Of a stretch of DNA of 64,000 nt, positions 44,180-55,826 are shown piece after piece. This DNA is from Rhypophila decipiens. Lineage: Eukaryota > Ascomycota > Sordariomycetes > Sordariales > Naviculisporaceae. The position numbers were made by a program, and so were the translations under genes. The stretch lies in the NCBI GenBank assembly GCA_033297075.1, contig MU858090.1, positions 167,493-231,492 of the forward strand, read 5' to 3'. Under the pieces are notes generated by a model. That model was given only the letters and a program-made list of their open reading frames with translations. It was not told the DNA's origin and made no database searches. Position 1 is the stretch's first letter; each line of letters opens with the position of its first letter.

Positions 44180-45875
44180 TCAACGATAAACATCCACAAC
44201 CTTCCTCGCCACAGCCTCCCCACTGAGATAAGCCCCAGCAACAGTCCCACACTCCTCGAAAGGCGCAGCATGCTCCCCACAGAACCACAGCCTTTTCTCC
44301 GGAACACCCTCCCTAAACGCCAAAACATCCTTATCTGCTTCCTCGATCCCAACCTGAAAGTTACAATAACTCCCGTACCCGCTCAGCTCATCCATGCACC
44401 ACTCCGTCGCTAATATCGCTTTGGGTTGACACTCGGTCCTCTCTTCATCGTAGCCTGGTAGGCGGGAGTAGTACGGTTTGAAGAATTCTTTTAACAAAGC
44501 GAGTTTTTCAGCAGAAGACTTGTTGTGGATCAACTTGACGATGTGTTTCGAGCAATCTCCGTAGAGGTAGAATAGTATTGTCGAGTAGTTATTTGGGGGC
44601 GAGAAAGATGAGAGGTCCCATATCTCTTGAGGCCAGGAATTGGGATTTGTGGGGAGGGAGTCCGGGTATGATGGGGTTAGCCAGTTCATGTAACACGGCG
44701 ATGCACTTTCACCTGGAGGGTTATTCTGGGGGACCGAATTGGTGGTCTGCTGGCTCCAAAAGGCAATGGGAAAAGTGATGAAGACTTTTTCCAGGTTTGA
44801 GAGGGAAAGCGAGGAAATTGCAGAGGTCAGACGATCCGGTAGAGCAGGGGAGAATACGGATTTGTGATGTTTCTTTAGCCAGCCCAAGGGGGTGGTCATG
44901 ATGACCTCGTCGAACTCAAGCGTTGAGCCGGTTGCTGTGCTTATTTTGACTTGTTGATTGGGGAGACGTTGCTTGTGTGTAACGACCGAGGTGACGAGCG
45001 TGTTGAGCTGGATATGGCAGTTTGGGCTGTCGAGGGCAGGTTTGGCAGCTCGTGCGAGAATGGCGGAATAATTAGATGACACGAACATTTCCTCTGTTTT
45101 TTGCATATCAACCTCAACGTGTCAGTGCTGTTGGCAATAATGATGGGTAGGGAGCAGTAAAGGCAGAGTCCTACCGCCGCCACAACACTCCTCCATCCAG
45201 GCAAATCTGAGACTCTGTCTCCAGACTGGGACGCCAACATAGGCACCGAACATCTCGCTCATCTGCAGCAATAGACCGCGCTCTTTCTCATTGGTGACCA
45301 ACTCTTCAGCCTTGCGTCGAATAAAATCATACAGTGAGTCCTCAGCTGGGATTGTATGAGACGACCCGTTGAGGTGAGCCTCTTCGCTTTGCTGAAATGC
45401 CATTTCAATAATCTGCCAGACCAGTGTTGATAACCGCTCGGTTAGCTCGGCCGAAAGAGAGTTCCCGTTCGAGTCGAAGATGAGTTGTTTGTTGTTCCAG
45501 TGGTGCAGGGGTGTGTTTGTGGCCATGGCAAGGGTATATATGGGGTGAGGTTCCTTCGAGTCGTCTGTCCAGGCATGTATCCAGTTTGGGCCGCTGGTGG
45601 GATCAGTAAGGGTCTGCCGGGATGAGAGTGGTATTCTTCATACATGTCAACTGTATAGCCCAGCTGGTCAGATTGACAGATCTGGGGTCGTGAAGTGTTA
45701 GTTAAGGGCTGTCTGGACTGAACTTGGAGACATTACGAACCCTCCCCCCGATCCGGTCCCGGGCTTCAAGGATCGTCACTTCGAACCCATGTGAGAGGAG
45801 GACGTCAGCACATCGTAGGCCAGAAATGCCTGCCCCGACGATACAGACATGCTTCTTGGGAGTGGAGCCGTCCAT
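44180..45875 (-). CDS. FAD-dependent amine oxidase (monoamine/polyamine oxidase family)
   Basis: Four exons, 45875-45741, 45681-45644, 45593-45175 and 45093-44180, join in frame to 501 residues. The N-terminus has the dinucleotide-binding fold, VCIVGAGISGL, then ILEARDRIGGR, where the first intron falls directly after the GGR. The 38-bp second exon restores DIGPNWIH. The C-terminal FAD block is LWFCGEHAAPFEECGTVAGAYLSG. The enzyme class oxidises primary, secondary or poly-amines to imines with H2O2 release; substrate cannot be read from sequence. No peroxisomal SKL ending is seen (ends VVDVYR). Its place at the edge of the aromatic group suggests a role on amine-bearing plant compounds or plain co-location. 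The third intron (45094-45174) was set by restoring the EEMFVSSNYS continuation; other acceptors produce stops. Confidence 0.88.
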
Positions 45876-46540
45876 GTTATACCGATTCAGTGTGCCGTAA
45901 ATCTGGTGAAATTTTGAAAGAAATTCAGCTCAATTTCAGCTCCATTTCGCTGGACCGGCACCGGAAGCGGGGTTGGCCGAATCAGGGCGGTCCAGATATC
46001 TTATCAGATTTGTTAGTGTTTAGCGCGAAAATCTGTTAGTGCATCGCCGTCGTTGACCCCTGACCCCTGACCAGCCCATTGTGTCCATAAATATTGGAAT
46101 TACCCAAAGCAAAGACAAAAGCGCCAGCAGTTGTGTTATACAACGTCCATCAAGTGGCCATTCCGAAGGCTAATTGGGTAGATCCTTATGGATATGCTTG
46201 TAATCTTTATCCTTGCGCGGTCGTTATAACTGCGACGAGGAGCGTTCTTACTGTTGCAGTATATAGACTCGGCTAGTCTTAGTGCGATTAACGTTTTACC
46301 GGATGACACTTACTAAATATGCAAAGATCAAGACGTGAAGCTTTTAGGTGGATCGACTATAATATGAGACTTAGTAGATATAAATGCAAGATGCCATGCC
46401 ATATATATTGCCATGCATCTTGTATCCTATGCCAACTTAACTCGATAAGACAATGGCCCAGTAGGGTATCCAAAACATTAAGCCAATGGTATAAAACGCC
46501 GTCCCAATGCACATAATTTCGTGGAAGCACTTCAGATATG
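45876..46540. other. intergenic region
   Basis: No gene is seen between the amine oxidase start and the end of the kinase gene, both on the minus strand. The right half is AT-rich. Confidence 0.5.
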
Positions 46541-49242
46541 TTAAACATCAAAGTACTCTGGCTCATCACAGACTGCTGGAGTCAGAGGGCCCATCATTAT
46601 GCCCTTCATACTGTCCTTGATGTGCTTCACATCGACAATATCCCTACAAGGGTTCGTGTCAGTAAATTAACCTTCCACCGGAGGAACACTGAACAACTTA
46701 CCAATTTCCGTACTTCTTCCGTCCAAAGTCATCGAGGGATCGAAGACGCACCCTCCCGTTCTCTTTGTCTCCGAATCGGATGAAATGTAGAGTGACTTGA
46801 CTAGGATCCAGGTTGCGCCGCTGCATCTCCTTGATCAGCCGCTGCACCTGTAACTGGACACCACAAGCGTCATTCCTCTTGGGGTGCACTTCACCCCAAT
46901 TCCCGTCGGTAAACACATAAACGCTCGTCTTTTTCCTCGCAAGTGGGTTTAGATTAAAACCCGCAGGTCTCCACGGCAGGTGTTTAGTTAGGACATGCTC
47001 GACGAGCTCAGCCATTCTGCTTGCCATCAATGACCCCTCCCCCTTATACTCGCATTTATTCACAAGTTCACGTAGTCGTGTCGTCCTTCTCGCCTTGTGT
47101 ACTTTCCTTGGTTTGGATGCGAAAACTAACTCGACCTGATTTGGGTCGAGGCGTTTGGCTATGCAGGCCAGTGCGGTAAAGGCATCCCCAATAACCTCTT
47201 TTTGCTCGAACATGCTGCTCGAGTCATCGATAAAAAACAGTTGATCGCGGCCAATGAGGTTGTATTCAAGGTAGTCTACCAACGCGGCTGTGGCGGGGTC
47301 GACAGGCTTTCCTTCTCGCTGGTTGGATCGAAAGCCGAGAATGTCTTTGATGCCCACTCGGTCGGCACCGGACGATATGGAAGAGGTGGGGTTCGAGGTA
47401 CTTTGAGTAGTGGTATCAGGTAAAGGGGGATCACTCTCGACAGTGGGGGTGATGGTGGTGGTTGACCCTTTTTTGTCCTGCGTCGACTGCAGATTTACCT
47501 GCGGAGACCATGGCGGCGAAGATGAAGTCGGGGACCTGGGCGTCTCTGTAGAAGTCGACGCTGACAGTGGCGACTGGGTTTGCATAATAAACTTCTCTAG
47601 AGCATCCCCTGCTCGTATCCGGGTTTTGGTCTGCTCGAGAAGCATATGTTGCTCGACTAGGTCAAGTACTGAGGGGGTCATAGTATCAGACCGTTGGCAC
47701 AATTCCTTGAACTTCCTATGCTGTTGTGTGATGACGAGTATCGGTGCATTGCTGTCATGGAAACATCCCTCGTAACCGCTTCCCTTGAATCGAGATACCT
47801 GCGCTTCATGGTATGCCATGCGCGCTTTGAGATATGACAGCTGCTCGCCAGGCCCTCCGACCACCCAAGCTGCGGTGTGGCTGAGGACCGCCCCGAAAGC
47901 GAAGATGTCGGACGACGTAGTGATCATGTTGATCGCCCTGCCCCGTTGTATTGTGTGGCGACTACACTCTGGAGCACCTAAGAGGGCATTGTTAATAAAG
48001 TCATCTTCTTGTTGATAATCACGACTATGACCCTGGAGATATCACCGTGTCACTCACTATAGCGCTGGCTGCCGCTCTGATCAAGCCCCACCCCCCCACT
48101 GGCCGGCCTCTTAGCTGTTCTAACACGGCTGTATAAGCCAAAGTCTGCAAGCTTGGGTATGAAGTTGTATGGCGAGCCTGATGGACCCTTCATCAGAAGA
48201 ATATTTTCTGGCCGAATGTCCTCGTGGATGCTGCTCTCCCAAGTCAGTGATCCCTCCAAAATTGACAGGAAATGCGACATACCCCCGTATTACTTCGTCG
48301 TCGTAGCCCGTTTGCTGATGGATTCTGTCAAGGCCATTCAGGACTTGCAACAGGTTCAACCAAAACTCGGCCGTGTCCTCCCTAGTCGCTGGCGGTGGCG
48401 TACTAGCGAAAAACTCGCCAAGATTCCCGCCGTCAACATATTCGAGTAATAAGGAGTAGGAATCGAGTTGTCGGAAACATCCAAAGAATTTGACCAGATT
48501 TGGAATTGGCGACGAGGTGGGTTTGAGCCTTAGATATGCCTTGAGCTCATTCTCGTACTGATCTTCGTATTTCTTGTTGTCGTATGTCTTGACGACGAAG
48601 TCTCGCACTGTGGGGTGACCGTCTCGATTCTAACTTCTGTAAGCACGGCCAACGTAACTGACAGGTACTGGGGGAACTCCTTACCCGCGGCACAAGGTTG
48701 TTATACTCGTCATGGATGGTGATGCGTTCGACCGTTGCGAATGTTCCATGCGAAATGGGTTGGGGAGCGTCAATGGGCAAGATGCATTTGTCGTCGATGT
48801 GACAATCTTGAACATGATGGTGGGTGAAATCTAGAGGGAAAAATTGCCACTGCACTGGCGATATTTCATTAAAGATATCATTGAAGAACTTTCCATCCGG
48901 CCAGGTATCAGGGCGCGCGCGAAGCGGAAACTTTTCGTCTCGAAGGTCGTGTCTGACAAAGATTATGTTGAAGCTTCGGACGGCTTGGGGACCAGTATAG
49001 GCAAGTGTGGAGAAAATACGGAGGTAGTGTTCTAGAATAACGTTGACATCGACATCGATGCGAGATTCGAACGCGTAGAGCACGCGCCTGATTCGGGTGG
49101 GTGTCCAATATTGGGCCAACTCGCTCCACGGGACATATTGGTGTTCATTTCCGGCGATATCATGGCCCTTATATTTGTTTCTTGTCTCGGCAATGAACTC
49201 GGTGAAATGGACGAAGGGTTCGGGGTTTGCGGTCGCCGTCAT
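46541..49242 (-). CDS. protein kinase - von Willebrand factor A fusion protein
   Basis: Five exons, 49242-48685, 48629-48283, 48230-48058, 47977-46702 and 46643-46541, join exactly in frame to 818 residues. Residues 1-155 are an unassigned N-terminal region. The kinase domain follows: glycine loop SHGTFATVE (about 164-172), Lys200 in FVVKTYD, catalytic loop HEDIRPEN (304-311), DFG at 331-333 and SAPE at 360-363. All catalytic residues are kept, but the usual HRD arginine is Glu, so it is a non-RD kinase that may not need activation-loop phosphorylation. A Ser/Thr/Pro-rich linker (about 480-560) leads to a C-terminal vWA domain with the metal-ion site DDSSS near 608 and VYVFTDGNWGE. vWA domains mediate protein contacts, so this couples a sensor or scaffold to a kinase. 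Function unknown; the multi-domain style recalls fungal defence and signalling genes. Confidence 0.85.
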
Positions 49243-50212
49243 TGTTACGGGGCGCCATGGCGGGGCCGCCCGGCGGTCGAGCTCAATCAGTGGCGCCCGG
49301 GACCAACCGGACTTCTTGGCGGGTGTTTCGGGGTTTGCTCGCTCGGTTGGGGGTGGACGCGCCGTCGCAAGAGGAAGGACAGGTAGAGGGAGAAATCTCG
49401 AAATTTTGCGATGATGAGAGAAACACGAGTCGCGACTCTCGCGAGGTGCTTCAATTGGAAGAGCATATCACTGCTGCGAAGCCGTTTCGCCAGGGACTTT
49501 CCGGCGGCTGGCGGCTGGCGGGGTCAGGAAAGCCACACCCACCTGGACTCGCGGGAATGATGGTGTGCATCCGGGGCGGCGCTAAACATTGATCCATGTC
49601 GCTAAAATGGGATGTTGCCGAAAAGATTCCATCTTTCAGCTTTCTCTTCCCGTCTGCAATTTAATGATGCGTGACCAAACTCATTCAACACTGCACCTTA
49701 ATCATGAATAATAAGCACCTTCGTTGACAGGTTTAATTTGCTCAGCCAGGTAGCCTTGTTGTTTTCTGTGCCTTGGAGCTTTCTAATTGAGTTGTGTGAA
49801 TGTGGGTATGGGTATCCGTAGGCTCCGACGGATTCAGAGCCGGTACTTCCTGTACTGGCTAGTATGAGTTCGGTTAAGCAGAGGCCACCCCGACTGAGTA
49901 ATTTTGTACAATACGGTACTATACACTTACACCACGGTATAGTGCGGATGTATTTACTGTCTTACTGTAATTACAATGGAGTCCAATTTTCACACCTGTA
50001 CGGATACGGATAGACGTCTCGCGCTAGCAAATGCTGGGGTGGTGTGGCTTTAGTCGAATGCCCGATGTCACTCAGTTCAACCCACCGACAAACTCTGATA
50101 TCGATCTTATGAAGACTCAAAAAACAAACTCAGTCTACTCCGTCCGGTATATCCGCACTAACTCGTTCCTATCCCCAAACCAACAATTGGCACCGGGCAG
50201 CCTTGTCCTCAA
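49243..50212. other. intergenic region, kinase-vWA promoter
   Basis: No gene is supported. The first 340 bases upstream of the kinase start are GC-rich and open on the plus strand without protein features; the rest is AT-richer. Confidence 0.5.
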
Positions 50213-52489
50213 TTACGATGTCCTTTCAGTCCCCTTCTCGTCAGCAAACCTTTCAGACGATTGACTCCTCATCTTTTCCTTATGCCGTCTCGCCCACCGC
50301 TTCGCGGCCAAATACAAGGCAGTCCAGCCGGAGATAATGATAACCATCATGGGCAGGCTAATGGCTAGGAATAGCCTGATTCCCTCTCCCCGGACCACCC
50401 AATCCGAGCCAAGAGTACCGTCCTCGTCCCAGCGCAAAACGCCGCTGCCAAAGAAGGTCTAGTCACCGGAAATCATTGTCAGAGCTCGTTCTCGATCAAA
50501 AGTCACGTCGCCACTCGACCGCCATACCCAGTGGCAAAGATAATTCCTTACCGCGATGAAAGTCCCTGGAAGGAAGATGAGGGTGAAGACTGTGATGACG
50601 TGCATCGAGAGCGTCTCTTGCTTGGTCTTGAGGGCAATCTCGTGCATCTCGGCCGTCCACTCCATCATCTCGTTTGTCGATGTCTGTGCAAGCTTTTGGA
50701 ACGCCTTGGACGTTTGAATGGTGGTATATTGGTTGAGAGACTCGAACTGGAAAAGGCCGCCCGTCAGGATCCGTTCACAAATGGGGGTTTGTTGGAATTA
50801 CATACCATCTGCTTGTCCTTTTCAACTGCATGGGACAGATTGTATAGCCGCTGACGTCGGAGCTCCAGCTCCTGACGGATTCCGCGAATGCGCCGCAGAA
50901 ATATGGCTAGATCTCTTTCGTACTTGTCCTTTTTGAGAAACTCCTTGAAGGCATAGGACTCTGGCAAGTCCTTGTACTCCTCCTCGATTTGGTTAATAAC
51001 CCCCAGGTTCTGCTCGAAGGCCGATAATGACCGGTCTATCTCATCTCCGTTGAGACTCAGTCTTTGGAGGTTCCTGAAGGTGAACTGGCCCTCAAGCGCG
51101 GTCAGCCTTTGGAGCCCCTCGTTTGGCTCTTCGTCGACAGATTCTGCTTGTTCCAGCCTGTGTCTACTTTGAAGACCAGACAGCCGCCGTATGAATCCCG
51201 TCACCAATTGAGAACCTGTCCGGCGTGGAGACATGGGGCTTGGCGGCTCAGGATTAACCGGGTTCGTCAGCGTAACAGCTTGTTGACTTGTTTCCTGCAG
51301 GGCGGCCTCAGGCTGGCTTTTCTGTCGGCTTGTGGTACCCTTCCTGGAACCCGTGGTTCGAGAAGTACTTTGCCGAGAGCCCATGGTCTGTATAGTGCCA
51401 CGACGAGAGAAGCCGGTTCCGCGCCGGGAGAAAGTGGTGGCCAGATCATTTGTCACATCCGTGACAGGGGCCACCTTGGCTTCTACAGACCGGGATCTGA
51501 TTATTTCGTCCATATGCTCAATATATTCGTTCCAGCTTTCGAGACACCACTCTAGCATGATGAGGTGGATCCGTAAGCTTCCAACGAAAGCCTGCTCGCA
51601 TGTGCGGGGCGCGCTGGCACACAGATGTCGATGGGTTTCGGTCACGTCTTTGATTCGCTGGGCCAGTTTGATATTGCCCTTCAACAGCATGTACAGAGAG
51701 CGGCCAGTCTTTATGTCAAGAGAGTGGTACAAAGATGCATGTCGGAGCGGCCACTGTTGTTTTTCGTTCGGGTCATCAGCTCTTTCAACAGTGAGAAGGT
51801 TGAAGGCATGTTGGAGCTGATACCCGGACCTACCCATTGTTGGTAAATCGAGAATCGCATCGCTGGCCTCGAGGAAGTTCTCGCTTCTAAACAAGGCATA
51901 GTCCAGAGGAAGCTCGCGGTAACGGCAGGTGAAGACCAAGTCCAAGAATGTCGGCGTCACTTGATGGTAAGTCAGAATCATGGCCAACTGCTCCCTGGAG
52001 CAGGCAAGGTAACCCCGTGAAGTCTGCGAGAGAAGAAAGCTGGGGGAACATAAGCATTGGCAGTATTTTACGGTAGGGGCTTAACTGGACGCTTCTTACA
52101 TATATCGGGCCCAAGGGTCCACGGCGTGTCTTGTGAGAGCTGATCGGAGGTCCTCAACAGTCATGGGCTTGGTGGGTTTTTCAAACTCGTCTGCTTCATC
52201 ACGGAGATCGCGGATGTGAAGCGAACGGTATGTTTGGTGGAAGAGATCATCTTTGCCTAGTCCTGCCTGCAGGAGTTTTAGACTATGGCTGAGGATGTCA
52301 GTCCTCAAGATCGTGAGGGGATACTCGTCGAACTTCAGCCAGCGAGCCGCGAATCGGGACTGATCTTGGTTGCTTTGATGCATTTTGAAACAGGCCATGT
52401 ATAAACTGGTAACGCTCCTCTCAGTGTAATCACATTTGAAACCGTGGTCGTTGATGCATTCAATATCATCAACCTTCACGGGAGCGTTA
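50213..52489 (-). CDS. CorA-like divalent-cation-transporter-type membrane protein (5' end unresolved)
   Basis: Resolved exons are 50213-50458, 50552-50746, 50806-52039 and 52100 to at least 52479. The frame covers about 680 residues and lacks a clear start: the first exon opens at a GTG after a possible CAG acceptor at 52490, so an upstream exon is likely; the first in-frame ATG near 52400 is the alternative. Features: FLLSQTSRGYLACSREQLAM, a helical stretch with a Ser/Arg/Thr-rich insert, the long stalk helices (EEEYKDLPESYAFKEF, ERDLAIFLRRIRGIRQEL), then two C-terminal membrane helices, VITVFTLIFLPGTFIATFF and LFLAISLPMMVIIISGWTALYL. This is the CorA fold. The GMN selectivity motif of true magnesium channels after helix 1 is replaced (FFGSG), as in many fungal relatives, so transport is not assured. 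The C-terminus is basic. Confidence 0.8.
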
Positions 52490-53005
52490 CTGTATCAGTA
52501 TCACCATTCACCAGATCTAGGGGGCTCTGTGGGGGATCAGAGTTTTGCACCCGCCTCCTTTCACGCCGCAGAGCTGAAATATAATGTTACCGCTTGTTAA
52601 ATTAACAGGCCTGCTGCAGCTCCCTGTACATCCTATTATTGCTTAGCCGGAGACATTTCAGCGATTCTAACGGCTTTGGGGGGTCGCGGTAACCTAGCGC
52701 GGCTGGAGATGGCCTGTGAATGGACACCCCAAGGGCGCGGATGCAAGTCGCGACCAGGGGTAGATGCTTAAAGGAGGGACAGGCCGGGAGCGAAATGTCA
52801 ACCAGCGATTGGGATTGGACTAGGAATCAATACTACTTGGCATCACCAACAGACACCCCGAGAAGACCAACTCAAGATGCCGGATGCACGCCAAGGGTGC
52901 CTTCTTATCTCCATCAAACTCGATCTCCATGGCAAGACTCGGATGATTGGACTTCACCACCATAAACCCGACCTGCAAGCTTGAAAACCACCATACCGAC
53001 CCATA
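52490..53005. other. intergenic, divergent promoters
   Basis: Between the CorA-like gene (minus) and the STAND-type gene (plus). It may hold the missing first exon of the former. No other gene is seen. Confidence 0.4.
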
Positions 53006-54524
53006 ATGAGTTTTGGCGTAGGAATAGGCGACATCGCCGTCGTGACCCGAACAGCATGGACGCTCTACAAATCCATCAAGGATTCGTCCTCCTCCTTCAC
53101 AAGACTTGCATCAGAGCTGCTATCCTTGCACGCAGTCTTGACAGAAACCCAAGAATTCGTCTCGGAAAACAAACCCCACCTAGACGTCTCGCGATGTCAT
53201 CGTCTCAATATGCTTGTCGAAGGATGCGATGCTACTCTCAAACAGCTCAAAAACATCGTGGATAGATATGACAGTCTCGGCACACAATCACAGCGGGCGT
53301 GGGATAGAGCCCGGTTTGGCCTCAAAGATCTAAGCGAGATACGAGAGAAGCTGGTCTCAAGTTTGACGCTTCTGACGGCGTTTAATACCGCCATGATTAA
53401 GTGCGCCTTCTCTTCTTTTTTTTTTGCTTGTCTGCAGATTAAGAAACTGACATGATACAGCTCATCAACAGCCCGCATCGAAAAGAAACTCAACAAATTC
53501 TTTGCAGAAGTCCAGGCTGGTTTGCGAGAAGGATCGGTAGTCACGACGACAGAAGACGTCTCCGAGAAAGTTGCTCACACACAAGATGTCTGGTCCGAGT
53601 TTCGTCGCGAACTGACAGACGTGGGCATCACCGTTTCTGCGGCCGAAGAGAACCGCGAGTTCATAGTCGAGAAACTTCGCGCCGCTATTGCCGACGGGGC
53701 ACTTGAGGAGAAAACTCACTCTAGTTTGCCAGTGCCAGTGCCAGTGCCAGTGCCAGTGCCAGTGCCAGTACTAGTGCCCGTCCCGCCGCCGAGTGATTCT
53801 GGTTATGGGAGCATCAGTGCTGCATCGGTCTTGGGGGAGAGTCCTGAGTATAATAGCAGAAAAGGGTCCGACGGTCTCTTGCCGATCAATGCGGCGAACT
53901 TGGCTTTCGAGGAAGAGTTGAGACGCCAGCGGGCTGAATGGCAGCCTGGCGTGACTCCACTAGAGGGTGGGTCTTCTGACGAGGTAGCGCGTGGAGTAAG
54001 TCCGGCGCCCAAGGTGAGGCGGCGCACGGGGCCTATAGGCTTGGTAAAGAAGTGGTTCGTCAATGATAAAGCCATGCTCGAGGCGGCGAGTGATGGCGAT
54101 GTTGACAGGGTGGCTGAGTTGATCAGTTTGGGCATGGACGTGAATGTGAGGGATCGATGGGGGTGAGTTTACTTGTCTTTGACCGCACCTTCGACATACT
54201 GAGTCAAGGAATTGCTAACAAAATCAGGTGGTCGCCTCTTAGCATGTGCGGCTATGGGGGCCATGCAGCAGTGGCTCGGATCCTTCTCGATCATGGAGCT
54301 GATCTCGATATTATCGATGTCGACGGCGATACGCCCACCAGTCTGGCCGTTCAGAGGGGACATGCTGAATTGGTCATCATGTTTGATGAAGAACGGGCAG
54401 TGCGCGATCTGAAGCTTAGAGAAGCCGACGAAGAGACTCCCAGGAGGTGAGTGAAAGAACCGATGCAAGCATAGGGTAGCTGATAATGCAGTGCTAACAC
54501 TGGACCAGGCCTAGCGAGCTTTAG
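53006..54524 (+). CDS. STAND-type N-terminal domain protein with ankyrin repeats
   Basis: Exons 53006-53400, 53461-54162, 54228-54446 and a 16-bp last exon 54509-54524 give 443 residues. The N-terminus, MSFGVGIGDIAVVTRTAW to about residue 135, is the helical fungal N-terminal domain common at the head of NLR/STAND proteins. A coiled region follows, then a Pro-Val hexanucleotide repeat tract (about 222-235), a disordered Ser/Gly-rich stretch, and two to three ankyrin repeats from about residue 350 (AMLEAASDGDVDRVAELI, WSPLSMCGYGGHAAVARILL, DTPTSLAVQRGHAELV). There is no NACHT or NB-ARC ATPase, so the protein is a head and repeat pair without the switch domain, perhaps an adaptor or decoy. The tiny last exon adds RPSEL. 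Role unknown. Confidence 0.82.
53729..53769 (+). repeat. CCAGTG hexanucleotide tandem repeat in coding sequence
   Basis: About seven copies of CCAGTG encode alternating Pro-Val. The repeat length is a multiple of three, so copy-number change would lengthen or shorten the linker without shifting the frame. Confidence 0.9.
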
Positions 54525-55379
54525 ACCAATAGGCAAGAAAGGAGCAAGTTTGGATCTGATGGGGTTATAATATGTCCGAATAATGAAGCGAGAATCAACG
54601 TGTGGAGGCTCACTTCTCCGGAAATTTCTTTTTCGTCCAGTATGTATGTTCCTAGTGAATGAATATCACCATATTAGTTGGCGGAGTCTGCCAGTGGTAG
54701 TACACGGGACCACTCCTATAAGGGTTAGGGTTGGATGTCAGCAGATCGATGGGGTCTACAGTACCTTTAAGATATGTTTTACTGGACAAGAAGAGATGTC
54801 CTGACTAGCCTGGGATCCATGCATAGACTGGCTGAAATAAATACCCCAACTGGGCTGGAATACATGCCTCGAGTGGCAAGACTAGATGACCTCCCTGACC
54901 GGAACAGAAGCCGCAAGTATTAAGAGTGTATGCTTTGACTGGATTAGAGTAGATGCCTTTATTGGGCTAAAAAGTCAAAATTGGACAGTTTGGACTAGTC
55001 CTTATACATGACAGTAGTGGTCCTTGTTGATTTGGCCCCTAACACTGAGGTGTGTCAGTGGAAGGCCGGACATATTCAGATTCAAGCTAATAACACTTGC
55101 GGGGTGCCTCCGTCCAGGATGGTGCATTTCGGTAACTCGGTTTGCAGAGCCTGGAGACACATTTCAGCCCAAGGGTATTTTGAGTATTTCTTTCTGTCGG
55201 CGTCAAAGGTTGGCTGGGTATTTCAGATGTCAAGGCAAGTAGAAGCATCTAGAGTCTCTGGTCATGAATACCATGGACAGGTGGGTGGCGGTTCCGCTGA
55301 ATGGGTCATTATATGCTTATATCCTTGCCACCAAAAGACATGTCATGTCTTCCCGAGGTTCGTTCGCACGCTTTGCTAA
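54525..55379. other. intergenic region with minisatellite array 1
   Basis: No gene is supported; the 55008-55379 open stretch is unlike protein. It includes a telomere-like motif at 54721-54732 and the array at 54799-54990. Confidence 0.45.
54799..54990 (+). repeat. degenerate 22-bp minisatellite array 1
   Basis: Diverged units of the form TGGaaTAaATGCCttgAC repeat about seven to eight times, with inserts. The unit matches the arrays at 55875-55965 (opposite strand) and 63594-63885. Confidence 0.65.
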
Positions 55380-55826
55380 CTACCTGGTTTCTTGCTTGAG
55401 TTTGGCCTTTACCTGTAACACCATCCAATAGTTCTCATCCAAAACCCCTTCAATACGTAGTAATGCCGCACGCAAACTCTCAAGGACTAAAGCACCATTG
55501 TTCTCAAGCCGCGAGAGCATTGCAAGCGTTAGATAGCATCTTCCGGCACTCTCGAGGCTTGATCCGGCGAACCCAGCAGCCTTCAGAACTAGATGATCTA
55601 CCCCTAGCCTGGTAACAATGCCGCACCATAGCGTCGGGCTTGTGATGAGATTCTGGGACGAGAAAAGCGACATCACGCTGTTTTGCTTGAAGTGGTGGAA
55701 TCCCCTAAAAGCTTGATTTTCTTCGTCAACAGACACCAACCTGGCAGTAAGCCTGGTCTTGGTCGAGGTTGCTGGGGTGGAAGTTGGGAGACGGCAGAAA
55801 CGAGTTATCAGAAAGGAGCAAGTCAT
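55380..55826 (-). CDS. hypothetical 148-residue protein
   Basis: Open from ATG 55826 to 55380. The second half reads like an amphipathic helical protein (AGRCYLTLAMLSRLENNG, LESLRAALLRIEGVL, YWMVLQVKAKL). No motif or family is recognised. It lies between two inverted minisatellite arrays (54799-54990 and 55875-55965), so it may be a lineage-specific gene or chance; an upstream exon cannot be excluded. Confidence 0.35.
   Translation of the reverse strand: MTCSFLITRFCRLPTSTPATSTKTRLTARLVSVDEENQAFRGFHHFKQNSVMSLFSSQNLITSPTLWCGIVTRLGVDHLVLKAAGFAGSSLESAGRCYLTLAMLSRLENNGALVLESLRAALLRIEGVLDENYWMVLQVKAKLKQETR

Noticed and set aside
55008..55379. Plus-strand 123-codon frame between minisatellite arrays
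   Set aside because: No motif, no codon bias and no splice signals; likely chance.
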